Below are positions 8,139 to 14,539 of a DNA stretch of 14,825 nt, in pieces. Position 1 is the stretch's first letter. Each line of letters opens with the position of its first letter. The notes beneath the pieces are model-generated. The model searched no databases. It saw only the letters and a list, made by a program, of their open reading frames with translations, and had not been told where the DNA came from. A program made the translations under genes and the position numbers. Origin of the DNA: Dictyobacter formicarum (GTDB lineage: Bacteria; Chloroflexota; Ktedonobacteria; Ktedonobacterales; Ktedonobacteraceae); assembly GCF_016587435.1 (NCBI RefSeq), contig NZ_BNJJ01000050.1:1-14825 (forward strand), in the 5' to 3' direction.

Positions 8139-8393
8139 ATGAAATTTGTGTTAGGATTGATCTTCGGATTTGGTTTAGGCGTGGCGGCTGGTTTGTTGCT
8201 GGCTCCCCAGTCAGGTGAAGCAACGCGTGCCCAGTTAAGTGAACAGGGTATCCAGTTGAGCTCAGGCGCGTTTAATGACCAGATTCGCGCTCGTGCCCAG
8301 GAAGCCCTGATTCAGGGTCGCGAATTGTATTCGCGCACCAAGACAGAATTGAATGATCGCTATACTCGTGCCAAGAGCGGTAGCGAGTTTTAG
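8139..8393 (+). CDS. YtxH-like small membrane-anchored protein
   Basis: An 84-aa protein starting MKFVLGLIFGFGLGVAAGLL, one Gly-rich membrane helix (residues 3-22), directly followed by LAPQSGEATRAQL. This 'G..~G..agLLlAPqsGeetR..l' pattern is the hallmark of the YtxH family. The rest (about residues 35-84) is a polar, alternately charged helix with Ala, Gln and Arg, probably a cytoplasmic amphipathic or coiled-coil tail. The biochemical role of the family is unknown; in Bacillus ytxH is stress-induced. The ATG at 8139 has AAAGGA about eight bases upstream. A TATACT at 8103-8108 could be a -10, but no good -35 pairs with it. It sits 81 bases after the response regulator and is followed by a strong terminator, so it could be cotranscribed with the regulator. 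Confidence 0.8.
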   Translation: MKFVLGLIFGFGLGVAAGLLLAPQSGEATRAQLSEQGIQLSSGAFNDQIRARAQEALIQGRELYSRTKTELNDRYTRAKSGSEF

Positions 8394-8433
8394 TATTTTC
8401 ATTTAGATCATTATTTGCTCTGATACTAAAAAG

Positions 8434-8468
8434 GTCTGTTACTCTCTTCGGAGTAGCAGGCTTTTTTT
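8434..8468 (+). terminator. Rho-independent terminator after the YtxH-like gene
   Basis: GTCTGTTACTC (8434-8444) pairs with GAGTAGCAGGC (8451-8461) over 11 bp including GT pairs, with loop TCTTCG, followed by seven T (8462-8468). It ends about 40-75 bases after the stop at 8393. Confidence 0.9.
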
Positions 8469-8694
8469 ATTATTGCGATGATCCCGATGTCGTACCCAGT
8501 TTCTCCTTCCAACTTTTTTCAGATCACGCCTTGATCCGCCTGCGCGACCACAAATCGCGTACCTGGCTCAAAGAGTGGGAAGTGCCTTTACCATAATGGT
8601 GGGAACGTTTTTGTGTTGTGCGAACTGGGCGCTCCTAACCTCTTTCCTCATTTAATGCCTTGACAAAGCGGTTAATGGTCGGGTACTGTTTGAG
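8469..8694. other. Unassigned spacer, possible decayed coding sequence
   Basis: This stretch has the base composition of coding DNA. Both strands give short protein-like runs broken by stops, for example DHALIRLRDHKSRTWLKEWE on the plus strand near 8524-8583. None has a start with a ribosome binding site, and I do not recognise the family. It may be the remnant of a lost gene or element. A TTGACA at 8660-8665 could be a -35 for the next gene, but the -10 partner (TACTGT at 8684-8689) is poor. Confidence 0.3.
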
Positions 8695-8720
8695 CATGAT
8701 CGATCACATGATCGATCATG
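8695..8720. promoter_or_regulatory. Tandem palindromic operator-like sites before the TIM-barrel gene
   Basis: CATGATCGATCA at 8695-8706 is followed at once by CATGATCGATCATG at 8707-8720. The second is a perfect 14-bp palindrome, and the first is the same sequence lacking the last two bases. Two head-to-tail copies at 12-bp spacing, 75-100 bases before the ATG, look like binding sites for a dimeric repressor or activator of the sugar isomerase gene. The regulator is not in the window. Confidence 0.5.
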
Positions 8721-8794
8721 TTCGTTGTTTATAAGGCGTACCAGAATAACTAAATCTCCCCGGCCTGTATCTGGGGAGAGACGGAAGGAGTCTT

Positions 8795-9682
8795 ATGAAG
8801 CTCAGTTTTCTCACTGCAGATATAAACGACCTGGAAAAAGCGGCGAATCTCGGTTTTGATGGTATTGAACTCAATGTACGGGCCTTCGGAAATCCAGCCA
8901 ATGGTGCTCTTGACAAAGAGGCAATTGCGCATGCGCGCCAACTGGCCAATAAATATCATGTAGGCATTCATTCACTGGCTTTTTATGATGTATCTGGCAA
9001 GCAGTACAACGAGAACCCTAAACTGGTGACCCCGGCTTACGAGCGTGTCTTTGATGCATTGGAAGCTCTGAACCTGGATGTGGTGGCGAGCATGGGGGGA
9101 TTTGACGCCAGCAAAGATTGGGATGGCAATATTCAACTATTTGCGGATCGCTTTGGGCCCGTGGCTGAGATTGCGGAGAAGCGTGGCGTCAAGATAGCCT
9201 TTGAAAACTGGATGTCGGTCCATGGGCGCCTGCCGTTCAGACCGGTGAATATTGGTGGTTCGCCCGATACCTGGGATGCCATGTTTAAGGCCGTTCCTTC
9301 GCGAGCGCTGGGCCTGGAGTTTGATCCTTCCCATCTCTACTGGCAGGGTATCGACCATATCCGTGCGTTGCGCGAGTTTAAAGATCGCATCTACCACGTA
9401 CATGCCAAGGATACCGAGATGCTACCCGAGCGCCGCTATCGAGGCGGCGTCAATGGCGATTACTTCCGCTTCCGCATTCCCGGCTATGGTGAAATCAACT
9501 GGCCGCAGTTTATTTCTACGCTGGATGAAATTGGTTATACCGGGGATATTGCTATCGAGCACGAAGATCCCGTCTACTGGAATGACAAATTCGATGAAGG
9601 ATTGGACCGTGGTTGGCAGGTGCTCCATCCATTGATCCACCCTCAGGAGCGTTCCTGGCAGAACGTTACTATTACTAAATAA
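8795..9682 (+). CDS. Sugar phosphate isomerase/epimerase (xylose isomerase-like TIM barrel)
   Basis: A 295-aa protein of the AP_endonuc_2 / xylose isomerase-like TIM barrel group, at the usual length. The start MKLSFLTADINDLEKAANLG followed by FDGIEL (residues 21-26) is the typical first strand and helix. Likely metal ligands are E137 (IAFENW), D177 and H180 (LEFDPSH), H203 (YHVHAKD) and E255 (IAIEHED), at the positions expected for the four-ligand divalent metal site. Members interconvert keto and aldo sugars or epimerise sugars and inositols; the substrate cannot be told from the sequence. AAGGAG at 8785-8790 supports the ATG. It is cytoplasmic and monocistronic. The palindromic pair upstream suggests substrate-controlled expression. 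The rhamnosidase 0.7 kb downstream is on the other strand, so a shared sugar pathway is only a suggestion. Confidence 0.85.
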   Translation: MKLSFLTADINDLEKAANLGFDGIELNVRAFGNPANGALDKEAIAHARQLANKYHVGIHSLAFYDVSGKQYNENPKLVTPAYERVFDALEALNLDVVASMGGFDASKDWDGNIQLFADRFGPVAEIAEKRGVKIAFENWMSVHGRLPFRPVNIGGSPDTWDAMFKAVPSRALGLEFDPSHLYWQGIDHIRALREFKDRIYHVHAKDTEMLPERRYRGGVNGDYFRFRIPGYGEINWPQFISTLDEIGYTGDIAIEHEDPVYWNDKFDEGLDRGWQVLHPLIHPQERSWQNVTITK

Positions 9683-9711
9683 GTTTTTCTCCGTGCTCCA
9701 GCCCGTTTGTG

Positions 9712-9870
9712 TCAGAGAGTCTCTGAAAACCATGCGGTTTGTGCCTGCGGCCCCTGACACTACGCGCCTGCGGCGCTCAATGTTTAATATGTGGTGCAAA
9801 AAGTGTGCAGAGCACACTTTTTGCACCACATATTAAAAAGAGTGGCGTCAGCGCCCCAGGCTGGGGTGCT
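9712..9870. repeat. String of hairpins, including perfect 26-bp palindrome (element B)
   Basis: Six stem-loops follow one another after the isomerase stop: TCAGAGA/TCTCTGA (9712-9726), AAACC-ATGC-GGTTT (9727-9740), GCGCC-TGC-GGCGC (9764-9776), a perfect 26-bp inverted repeat with a 3-base AGA spacer (arms 9783-9808 and 9812-9837), GGCG-TCAG-CGCC (9844-9855), and AGCGCCCCA-GGC-TGGGGTGCT (9850-9870, overlapping the previous). GCCTGCGGC also occurs twice as a direct repeat (9743-9751, 9766-9774). No hairpin is followed by a T-run, so a simple terminator is unlikely. It may be a small non-autonomous repeat element or a structured RNA. Confidence 0.6.
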
Positions 9871-9950
9871 ATACTATATGAGGATGTTTGATAAATACCG
9901 CCTGATAATCTCGTCTCATATTGCGTGTGAACCGTATTATAATTGTCAGA

Positions 9951-9977
9951 TTGACATGCGTAGTTATTATGTATTGT
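9951..9977 (+). promoter_or_regulatory. Possible promoter of the GlsB-like gene
   Basis: TTGACA at 9951-9956 is a perfect -35. TATTGT at 9972-9977 is the best -10, but the spacer is only 15 bases. A TATAAT at 9938-9943 lies just upstream without a good -35, so the start point is not settled. Confidence 0.35.
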
Positions 9978-10011
9978 TTTTTTGTTAATTTATTAAGGGG
10001 GCGAAAGCATT

Positions 10012-10299
10012 ATGAGTCTGGTACTTGGTGCAGCACTTAACCCTGGCGGTCTTATTGCCTGGATTGTGATCGGTCTGGTTGCTGGCTGGTTAGCTGGCGT
10101 AATTATGCCTGGCAAAGGATACGGCATCATTGGTGACCTCATCCTTGGTCTGGTCGGCGCTTTCGTCGGTGGCTTAATTGTAAATCTGGTTGCGCCTAAT
10201 GCGAGTTTTGGTTTTGTGGGCAGCCTTGTTGTGGCTCTGATTGGAGCCTGTATCCTGGTCGCGATCTTGCACGCTGTGTCAGGACGAAGAGCAGTATAA
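10012..10299 (+). CDS. GlsB/YeaQ/YmgE-family small membrane protein
   Basis: A 95-aa, very hydrophobic, Gly-rich protein with three predicted membrane helices (about residues 13-32, 38-60 and 68-88). The pattern 'iaWiviGlvaGwlAg.imPGkGyGiigDlilGlvGAfvGG' in residues 15-54 is the signature of the transglycosylase-associated / GlsB family. These inner-membrane proteins are linked to general or envelope stress; their molecular function is unknown. The length is slightly above the usual 80-85 aa because of a longer N-terminus. AAGGGGG at 9995-10001 lies ten bases before the ATG, a little wide but acceptable. It is monocistronic, with its own strong terminator downstream. Confidence 0.88.
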   Translation: MSLVLGAALNPGGLIAWIVIGLVAGWLAGVIMPGKGYGIIGDLILGLVGAFVGGLIVNLVAPNASFGFVGSLVVALIGACILVAILHAVSGRRAV

Positions 10300-10325
10300 G
10301 CAATTATACTAGCGGCCTGGTATAT

Positions 10326-10368
10326 AAAAGTGTGATAAAAAGTAGAAACTTTTTATCACACTTTTTTT
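10326..10368. terminator. Bidirectional terminator between the GlsB-like and rhamnosidase genes
   Basis: An 18-bp perfect stem (arms 10326-10343 and 10348-10365, loop AGAA) has A-rich left and T-rich right ends, with T7 at 10362-10368. It lies between the convergent stops at 10299 and 10383 and could end transcripts from both sides. Confidence 0.9.
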
Positions 10369-10382
10369 GTTTTTTAATTGTA

Positions 10383-13106
10383 TTAGCTGGCGTATACTCG
10401 AAAGCAATAGGTGCCAGAGCCAATTTTAAAGAGCATGCGCTCTTCTTCCTCCTGAACAAATGCCACGCCGTCGGCATCTGCAACAGGGACCGTTCCCTCG
10501 AAGATCTGAGCGTTATTGGTGGCTGGCAAGGCAATGGTAGCTGTGGTATTGGCAGGAATCGTCACCGTGAAGGTCAGTGTGCTTCCATCTTTTTGCCAGG
10601 CACTGGCGATCTTGCCGTGGATTGACATAAACTCGGCCTTGACGTAAGAGAGGTCATCACCGGGATAGGGGCGCAATTGGATATGTTGATAGCCGGGCTG
10701 CTCTGGGTCGGTATTGATGCCGGCCACATACTGGAAGAGCCACTGTCCTACCGAGCCCAGCGAATAATGGTTGAACGAGTTCATGGCTGGATTCTGAAAG
10801 CCCTTATCCGTGGTCCAGCCATCCCAGCGCTCCCAGATCGTCGTGGCGCCATGTTTAATCGAGTAGCCCCAGGAAGGGAAGGTCTCGTTGTTGAGAAGTT
10901 GGAAGGCAACCTCACTATAGCCGGAATTGGTCAGGACCGGGCAAAGATAGCCAACCCCCACAAATCCGGTTGAGAGATGCCCATTCTTTTTCTCTATTTC
11001 TTTCACCAGATGCCTGGCGGCCAATGGACGCAAATGTTCTGGCAGCAACTGCATCTGCAGCGCAACCACATAGCAGGTCTGGGTGCCCCCGCTGATATAG
11101 CCCTCCTCATCGACATAGGCTCGTGTAAAAGCCTCACCGATGGCCGTAAAGAGGCGCTGATATTTCTCGGCATCGGCATCGCGTCCCAGTGCTCTGGCAA
11201 TGCGTGACATCAATAGAGCATCATAGCCGAAGTAGGCGGTACCCAGAAGCTCCTTTGGAGTATCGGCTTCAATGGAGAGCCAATCACCATAATCGTTGTT
11301 GCGCTTATTTTTCCACAGCAGTTCTGGATTGGCTGCGTGTAAATAGTCCAGCCAGCGGACCATCGCCTCGTAGTGCTCTTCTAGAATACGAGTATCCCCG
11401 TACATCTGATAGATGGTCCATGGCACGATGATGCCCGCGTCGCCCCAGGCGGGGGCGCCATTGGTCTTCAAAGCCACGCGTGGGGCCACATCGGGAAATC
11501 CTCCATCTGGTGCCTGGGCATCGACCACGTCGCGCATCCATTTGGTGAAGAAGGCCGCCACATCCATGTTGTAGCAGGCGGTATGCACAAAAATCTGGGC
11601 ATCGCCCATCCAGCCCAGGCGCTCATCACGCTGCGGACAATCGGTGGGCACACTGATAAAATTGCCTCGTTGTCCCCAGACGATGTTTTTCTGTAATTGA
11701 TTAACCATGAGATTTGAACATTCAAAGCTGCCGGTGGGTGGGGTATCCGAGTGGGTGACCAGGCCGGTCAGGGCCTCTAGCGTCGGTTGTCCTGGGTAGC
11801 CACTGAGCTCAACGTAGCGAAAGCCATGGAAGGTAAAGTGAGGCTCAAAGACTTCTTGTCCCTGCCCTTTGAGAATATAGCTATCGGTCTGACGAGCGCT
11901 GCGCAGGTTCGTAGTATAGATGGAGCCATCTGGATTGAGCATTTCGGCGAAGCGCAGTTGTACGCGTGTGCCTGCGCTTCCCTCGACCTGCAGGCGTACC
12001 CAGCCAACCATATTTTGTCCCATATCATAAACAAAGATCCCTGGCGAGACCTCTGTAATGGTCTGCGGAGTCAAGGTCTGGGTTACCCGTATCGGTTGAT
12101 CCGGTTCGGCCACGATCCGTATGCCGGGGTTGAGCTCCTCAACCAGGACCGGTTGCCAGCGATCAGTGGTGGCGCGGGTGGGTAGATCCCATCCGTCCAG
12201 TTCGTGGCGTGCATCATAGGTTTCCCCGGCCAGAAAGTCCGAGAATACAATGGGACCTAGAGCACCCTGCCAACTATCATCTGAGACAATCGTCTGGCTG
12301 CTACCGTCGTTATACTCAATGTGGAGCTGTAGCAAGAGGCGTGGATCAGTGCCATAGTGCTGATAGTTGTTGCCCTGTCCATCGATCCAGAAGCCGACAT
12401 GTCCACAATACCAGCCTGTACCCAGAATGGCCGCAATGCTATTTTCCCCCTGTTGTAGCTGCGCCGTGACATCATAGGTTTGATATTGAATGCGTTGATG
12501 GTAATCGGTCCAGCCGGGCGCAAAGTAGGCATCCCCGACGCGTTGGCCATTGATATGGACCTCGTAAACTCCTTTAGCCGTCACATAGAGGCGAGCCTTC
12601 CGCACAGCCTGTGGCAGGTTCGTAGTGGTGCGCAGGTAAGGACTCGCCTGTAAGCCAGGCAGCTTTCCCATCGGCTCCACATCGATAGCATCGTAGGCTG
12701 GTTTGGACGCTTGCAAGCCAATCCACTTTCCCTGCCAATCAGCGCCGGTCAATAAGCCCATCTCCCAGCTGGCGCTGGGGCTGAAGTCCGATACCTCATC
12801 CTGTGCATCCCAGACACGTACCCGCCACCAGCACTGTTGACCCGAAGTAAGGGCGCTTCCCGCGTAGACAATATGACTACTCTGATTAGATAAAACCTTG
12901 CCGCTATCCCAGAGATCGCCTTGTTTCTCTTCCAGACCAGCTTCACTACTACTGACCAGGATCTGATAGGCCGTTTGTTTCAGCGAGCGCTGTGTGGGGG
13001 AGACAGCCTCTAGCTGCCAGTTCAGGCGTGGTTGTGGGGCATCGATGCCAGATGGATTGTCTAGATATTCACAACGCAGCCGGACTGGTATCATATTCGT
13101 CGTCAT
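10383..13106 (-). CDS. Alpha-L-rhamnosidase, glycoside hydrolase family 78
   Basis: A 907-aa protein of the usual multi-domain GH78 size. Order by sequence: N-terminal Ig-like domain (about 1-115, opening VRLRCEYLDNPSGIDAPQPR), a beta-sandwich sugar-binding-like domain (about 140-330, with GVYEVHINGQRVGD and FAPGWTDYHQRIQYQTYDV), a linker beta domain (about 340-440), the (alpha/alpha)6 catalytic barrel (about 450-790) and a C-terminal beta domain. The catalytic signature is TDCPQRDERLGWMGDAQIF: D494 and E495 lie in the DERLGW motif that carries the general acid region of the family, and E759 in TTIWERWDGW fits the general base. The enzyme removes terminal alpha-L-rhamnose from plant glycosides or polysaccharides by inversion. 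No signal peptide is seen, so it probably works in the cytoplasm on imported oligosaccharides. The start has AAGGA 11 bases upstream, wider than normal; M5 is a possible later start. No transporter or rhamnose catabolic gene is next to it. Confidence 0.93.
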   Translation of the reverse strand: MTTNMIPVRLRCEYLDNPSGIDAPQPRLNWQLEAVSPTQRSLKQTAYQILVSSSEAGLEEKQGDLWDSGKVLSNQSSHIVYAGSALTSGQQCWWRVRVWDAQDEVSDFSPSASWEMGLLTGADWQGKWIGLQASKPAYDAIDVEPMGKLPGLQASPYLRTTTNLPQAVRKARLYVTAKGVYEVHINGQRVGDAYFAPGWTDYHQRIQYQTYDVTAQLQQGENSIAAILGTGWYCGHVGFWIDGQGNNYQHYGTDPRLLLQLHIEYNDGSSQTIVSDDSWQGALGPIVFSDFLAGETYDARHELDGWDLPTRATTDRWQPVLVEELNPGIRIVAEPDQPIRVTQTLTPQTITEVSPGIFVYDMGQNMVGWVRLQVEGSAGTRVQLRFAEMLNPDGSIYTTNLRSARQTDSYILKGQGQEVFEPHFTFHGFRYVELSGYPGQPTLEALTGLVTHSDTPPTGSFECSNLMVNQLQKNIVWGQRGNFISVPTDCPQRDERLGWMGDAQIFVHTACYNMDVAAFFTKWMRDVVDAQAPDGGFPDVAPRVALKTNGAPAWGDAGIIVPWTIYQMYGDTRILEEHYEAMVRWLDYLHAANPELLWKNKRNNDYGDWLSIEADTPKELLGTAYFGYDALLMSRIARALGRDADAEKYQRLFTAIGEAFTRAYVDEEGYISGGTQTCYVVALQMQLLPEHLRPLAARHLVKEIEKKNGHLSTGFVGVGYLCPVLTNSGYSEVAFQLLNNETFPSWGYSIKHGATTIWERWDGWTTDKGFQNPAMNSFNHYSLGSVGQWLFQYVAGINTDPEQPGYQHIQLRPYPGDDLSYVKAEFMSIHGKIASAWQKDGSTLTFTVTIPANTTATIALPATNNAQIFEGTVPVADADGVAFVQEEEERMLFKIGSGTYCFRVYAS

Positions 13107-13385
13107 GACCCTGTTTTTCCTTCCATGCTAGAAATATCAAAATTCTATTATAATATCTTCCTTCGTTCTGTTTCGGAGTCTTTCAAATGGTTAACATATG
13201 GGCAGGATAATTGTCAAGCTTTTCCGGGCTTTTTTCGATAAGTGACCAATTAGATGTCATGCTCTTGCATCTCCAGTCATTCCAGCATAAGCTAAAGGAA
13301 GAAAAGAAAAGAATATGAGACTGTTAGCGTCTATGGCTGGGAATGGGTGGGTCAATAATTTACAGATAGAAAGAAAAAGGAATAT
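13107..13385. other. Divergent intergenic region, rhamnosidase / LarC-like gene
   Basis: The promoters of both genes should lie here. On the minus strand TATAAT (13152-13147) is a perfect -10 for the rhamnosidase, but the bases at -35 (CGAAAC) are poor, so an activator may be needed. On the plus strand TTGCAT (13265-13270) and TAAGCT (13288-13293) have a 17-base spacer and could serve the LarC-like gene. Both assignments are weak. No inverted-repeat operator was noticed. Confidence 0.3.
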
Positions 13386-14168
13386 ATGTCGCAAAAGATA
13401 GCTTATCTGGATTGTCATTCTGGTGTTAGCGGGGATATGTTGTTGGGTGCTTTTCTGGACGCGGGTTTATCTCTGGAGAAGTTGCGCACCGAGCTGCAGG
13501 CGCTGCCAGTGGAAGGCTATGAGCTCAGGCTTTCGCCCTACACAGATCAAGGCATCACAGGATCTCGTTTTGAGGTTGTATTAACGGAACAGGATCAACC
13601 CACGCGCAGCTTTACCGATATCGCCGCACTGCTGGCCTCTTCTCAGCTTTCCCCCTGGGTACGTGATACCACCACAGCTATTTTTCGTCGCCTGGGAGAA
13701 GCTGAAGCAGCGGTGCATGGAGTAGCTCTCAATGAGATTCACTTTCACGAGGTAGGTGCTGTCGATGCTATCGTTGATATTGTTGGTAATACACTGGCGA
13801 TAGAGGCGCTTGGTATTACGCAGCTCTATGCCTCGCCGCTACCACTGACGCGTGGACACCTGTGCATGGCGCATGGATTGATGCCCGTACCAGCACCTGC
13901 TACCCTGGAAATCCTTAGCGCGGTCAAGGCTCCATGGGTACCGACCCAGCTGGAAGGCGAGTTCGTCACGCCGACAGGAGCAGCCATCCTGGCCACCCTG
14001 GCGCGTTTTGAGATGCCCGCCATCGCCATCGAACGCGTCGGCTACGGCTTCGGCAAAAAACGTGTCATCTGGCCCAACTGTCTGCGCGCCTGCCTCGGCG
14101 AAGCCTACGGCAACTTCCATCAACATGGTCACGAGCACAGCCATACCCATCAACACACCCACTCCTGA
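13386..14168 (+). CDS. larC: LarC-like nickel-pincer cofactor protein, N-terminal domain only, with (His-X)8 tail
   Basis: The start IAYLDCHSGVSGDMLLGAFL (residues 5-24), HFHEVGAVDAIVDIVGNTLA (119-138), the PVPAPATLEIL stretch, TPTGAA (195-200) and WPNCLRACLGEA (229-240) match the N-terminal half of LarC (DUF111 family). LarC inserts nickel into the pincer cofactor of lactate racemase and related enzymes, using CTP. Full LarC is about 400 residues; this protein ends at 260, just where the C-terminal (LarC2) domain should begin. Instead the last 16 residues, 245-260, are a strict His-X repeat with His at every odd position (eight His). The His-rich insert that many LarCs carry before the HFHE motif is short and His-free here. 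No LarC2 frame follows; the 5S gene begins 105 bases on. AAAAAGGA just before ATG supports the start. No larA, larB or larE is in the window. It could be a reduced LarC, a nickel-storage or delivery variant, or a relic. Confidence 0.8.
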   Translation: MSQKIAYLDCHSGVSGDMLLGAFLDAGLSLEKLRTELQALPVEGYELRLSPYTDQGITGSRFEVVLTEQDQPTRSFTDIAALLASSQLSPWVRDTTTAIFRRLGEAEAAVHGVALNEIHFHEVGAVDAIVDIVGNTLAIEALGITQLYASPLPLTRGHLCMAHGLMPVPAPATLEILSAVKAPWVPTQLEGEFVTPTGAAILATLARFEMPAIAIERVGYGFGKKRVIWPNCLRACLGEAYGNFHQHGHEHSHTHQHTHS

Positions 14169-14180
14169 AGCATAAATTTG

Positions 14181-14228
14181 ATAAGCCGAGCTGCTGAGTT
14201 AAAACCCTTGACTTTTGGCTCGGCTTAT
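14181..14228. promoter_or_regulatory. Inverted repeat embracing the -35 of 5S copy 2
   Basis: ATAAGCCGAGC (14181-14191) and GCTCGGCTTAT (14218-14228) are perfect 11-bp reverse complements, extendable by two GT pairs. The right arm fills most of the spacer between -35 and -10 of the 5S promoter, and the -35 lies in the loop. There is no T-run, so a terminator for the LarC-like gene is unlikely; an operator or an RNA hairpin on read-through transcripts is possible. Confidence 0.5.
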
Positions 14229-14236
14229 GGTAATAT
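14208..14236 (+). promoter_or_regulatory. Promoter of 5S rRNA copy 2
   Basis: TTGACT at 14208-14213 and TAATAT at 14231-14236 have a 17-base spacer, five of six -35 and four of six -10 consensus bases. Transcription would start near 14243, about 30 bases before the mature 5S end, the same distance as in copy 1. Confidence 0.82.
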
Positions 14237-14273
14237 TGTTTATGTTGTTGAACGGACACCTGTATGTGCAGGC

Positions 14274-14392
<119 letters not shown>

Positions 14393-14393
<1 letters not shown>

Positions 14394-14417
14394 ACCCGCC
14401 CACACGGGTGTTTTTTT
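14393..14417 (+). terminator. Terminator of 5S copy 2
   Basis: CACCCG (14393-14398) pairs with CGGGTG (14405-14410), loop CCCACA, followed by seven T (14411-14417). It abuts the mature 5S end, sharing its last base. In copy 1 the same segment (CACCTG...CGGGCG) pairs poorly and has no T-run, in line with read-through into tRNA-Gly. Confidence 0.88.
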
Positions 14418-14483
14418 GTTGCTGCGTGATGAGGCTTAAAGCGTCCGCAAGGGACGCACCTATAGCAGCTCAAAAGAGCACTA

Positions 14484-14529
14484 AAAAAGCGTCTGGCCGC
14501 TAACAGTAGTTAGCCACCAGACGCTTTTT
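14484..14529. terminator. Bidirectional terminator between 5S copy 2 and the DUF4870-like gene
   Basis: AAAAAGCGTCTGG (14484-14496) pairs with CCAGACGCTTTTT (14517-14529). Inside, GCTAAC-AGTA-GTTAGC (14499-14514) forms the top of the stem across a small 2x2 internal loop. T-runs on both strands allow it to end the minus-strand gene and any 5S read-through. Confidence 0.88.
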
Positions 14530-14539
14530 CTATGAGCGT

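Noticed and set aside
9422..9988. Frames on both strands starting MVQKVC(S/R)AHFLHHIL
   Set aside because: Both strands encode the same start only because of the 26-bp palindrome; the minus frame also overlaps the isomerase gene.
11787..12185. 132-codon plus-strand frame inside the rhamnosidase gene
   Set aside because: Antisense shadow of a gene with clear GH78 catalytic motifs.
8795..13106. Isomerase and rhamnosidase as one rhamnose-use cluster
   Set aside because: They are on opposite strands, separated by a hairpin element, a membrane protein gene and terminators, and no transporter, kinase or aldolase is present.
14050..14180. Possible programmed frameshift in the LarC-like gene at GGC AAA AAA CGT (about 14054)
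   Set aside because: The A6 run could slip, but neither other frame downstream codes for LarC2 and a 5S promoter follows, so there is no product to make.
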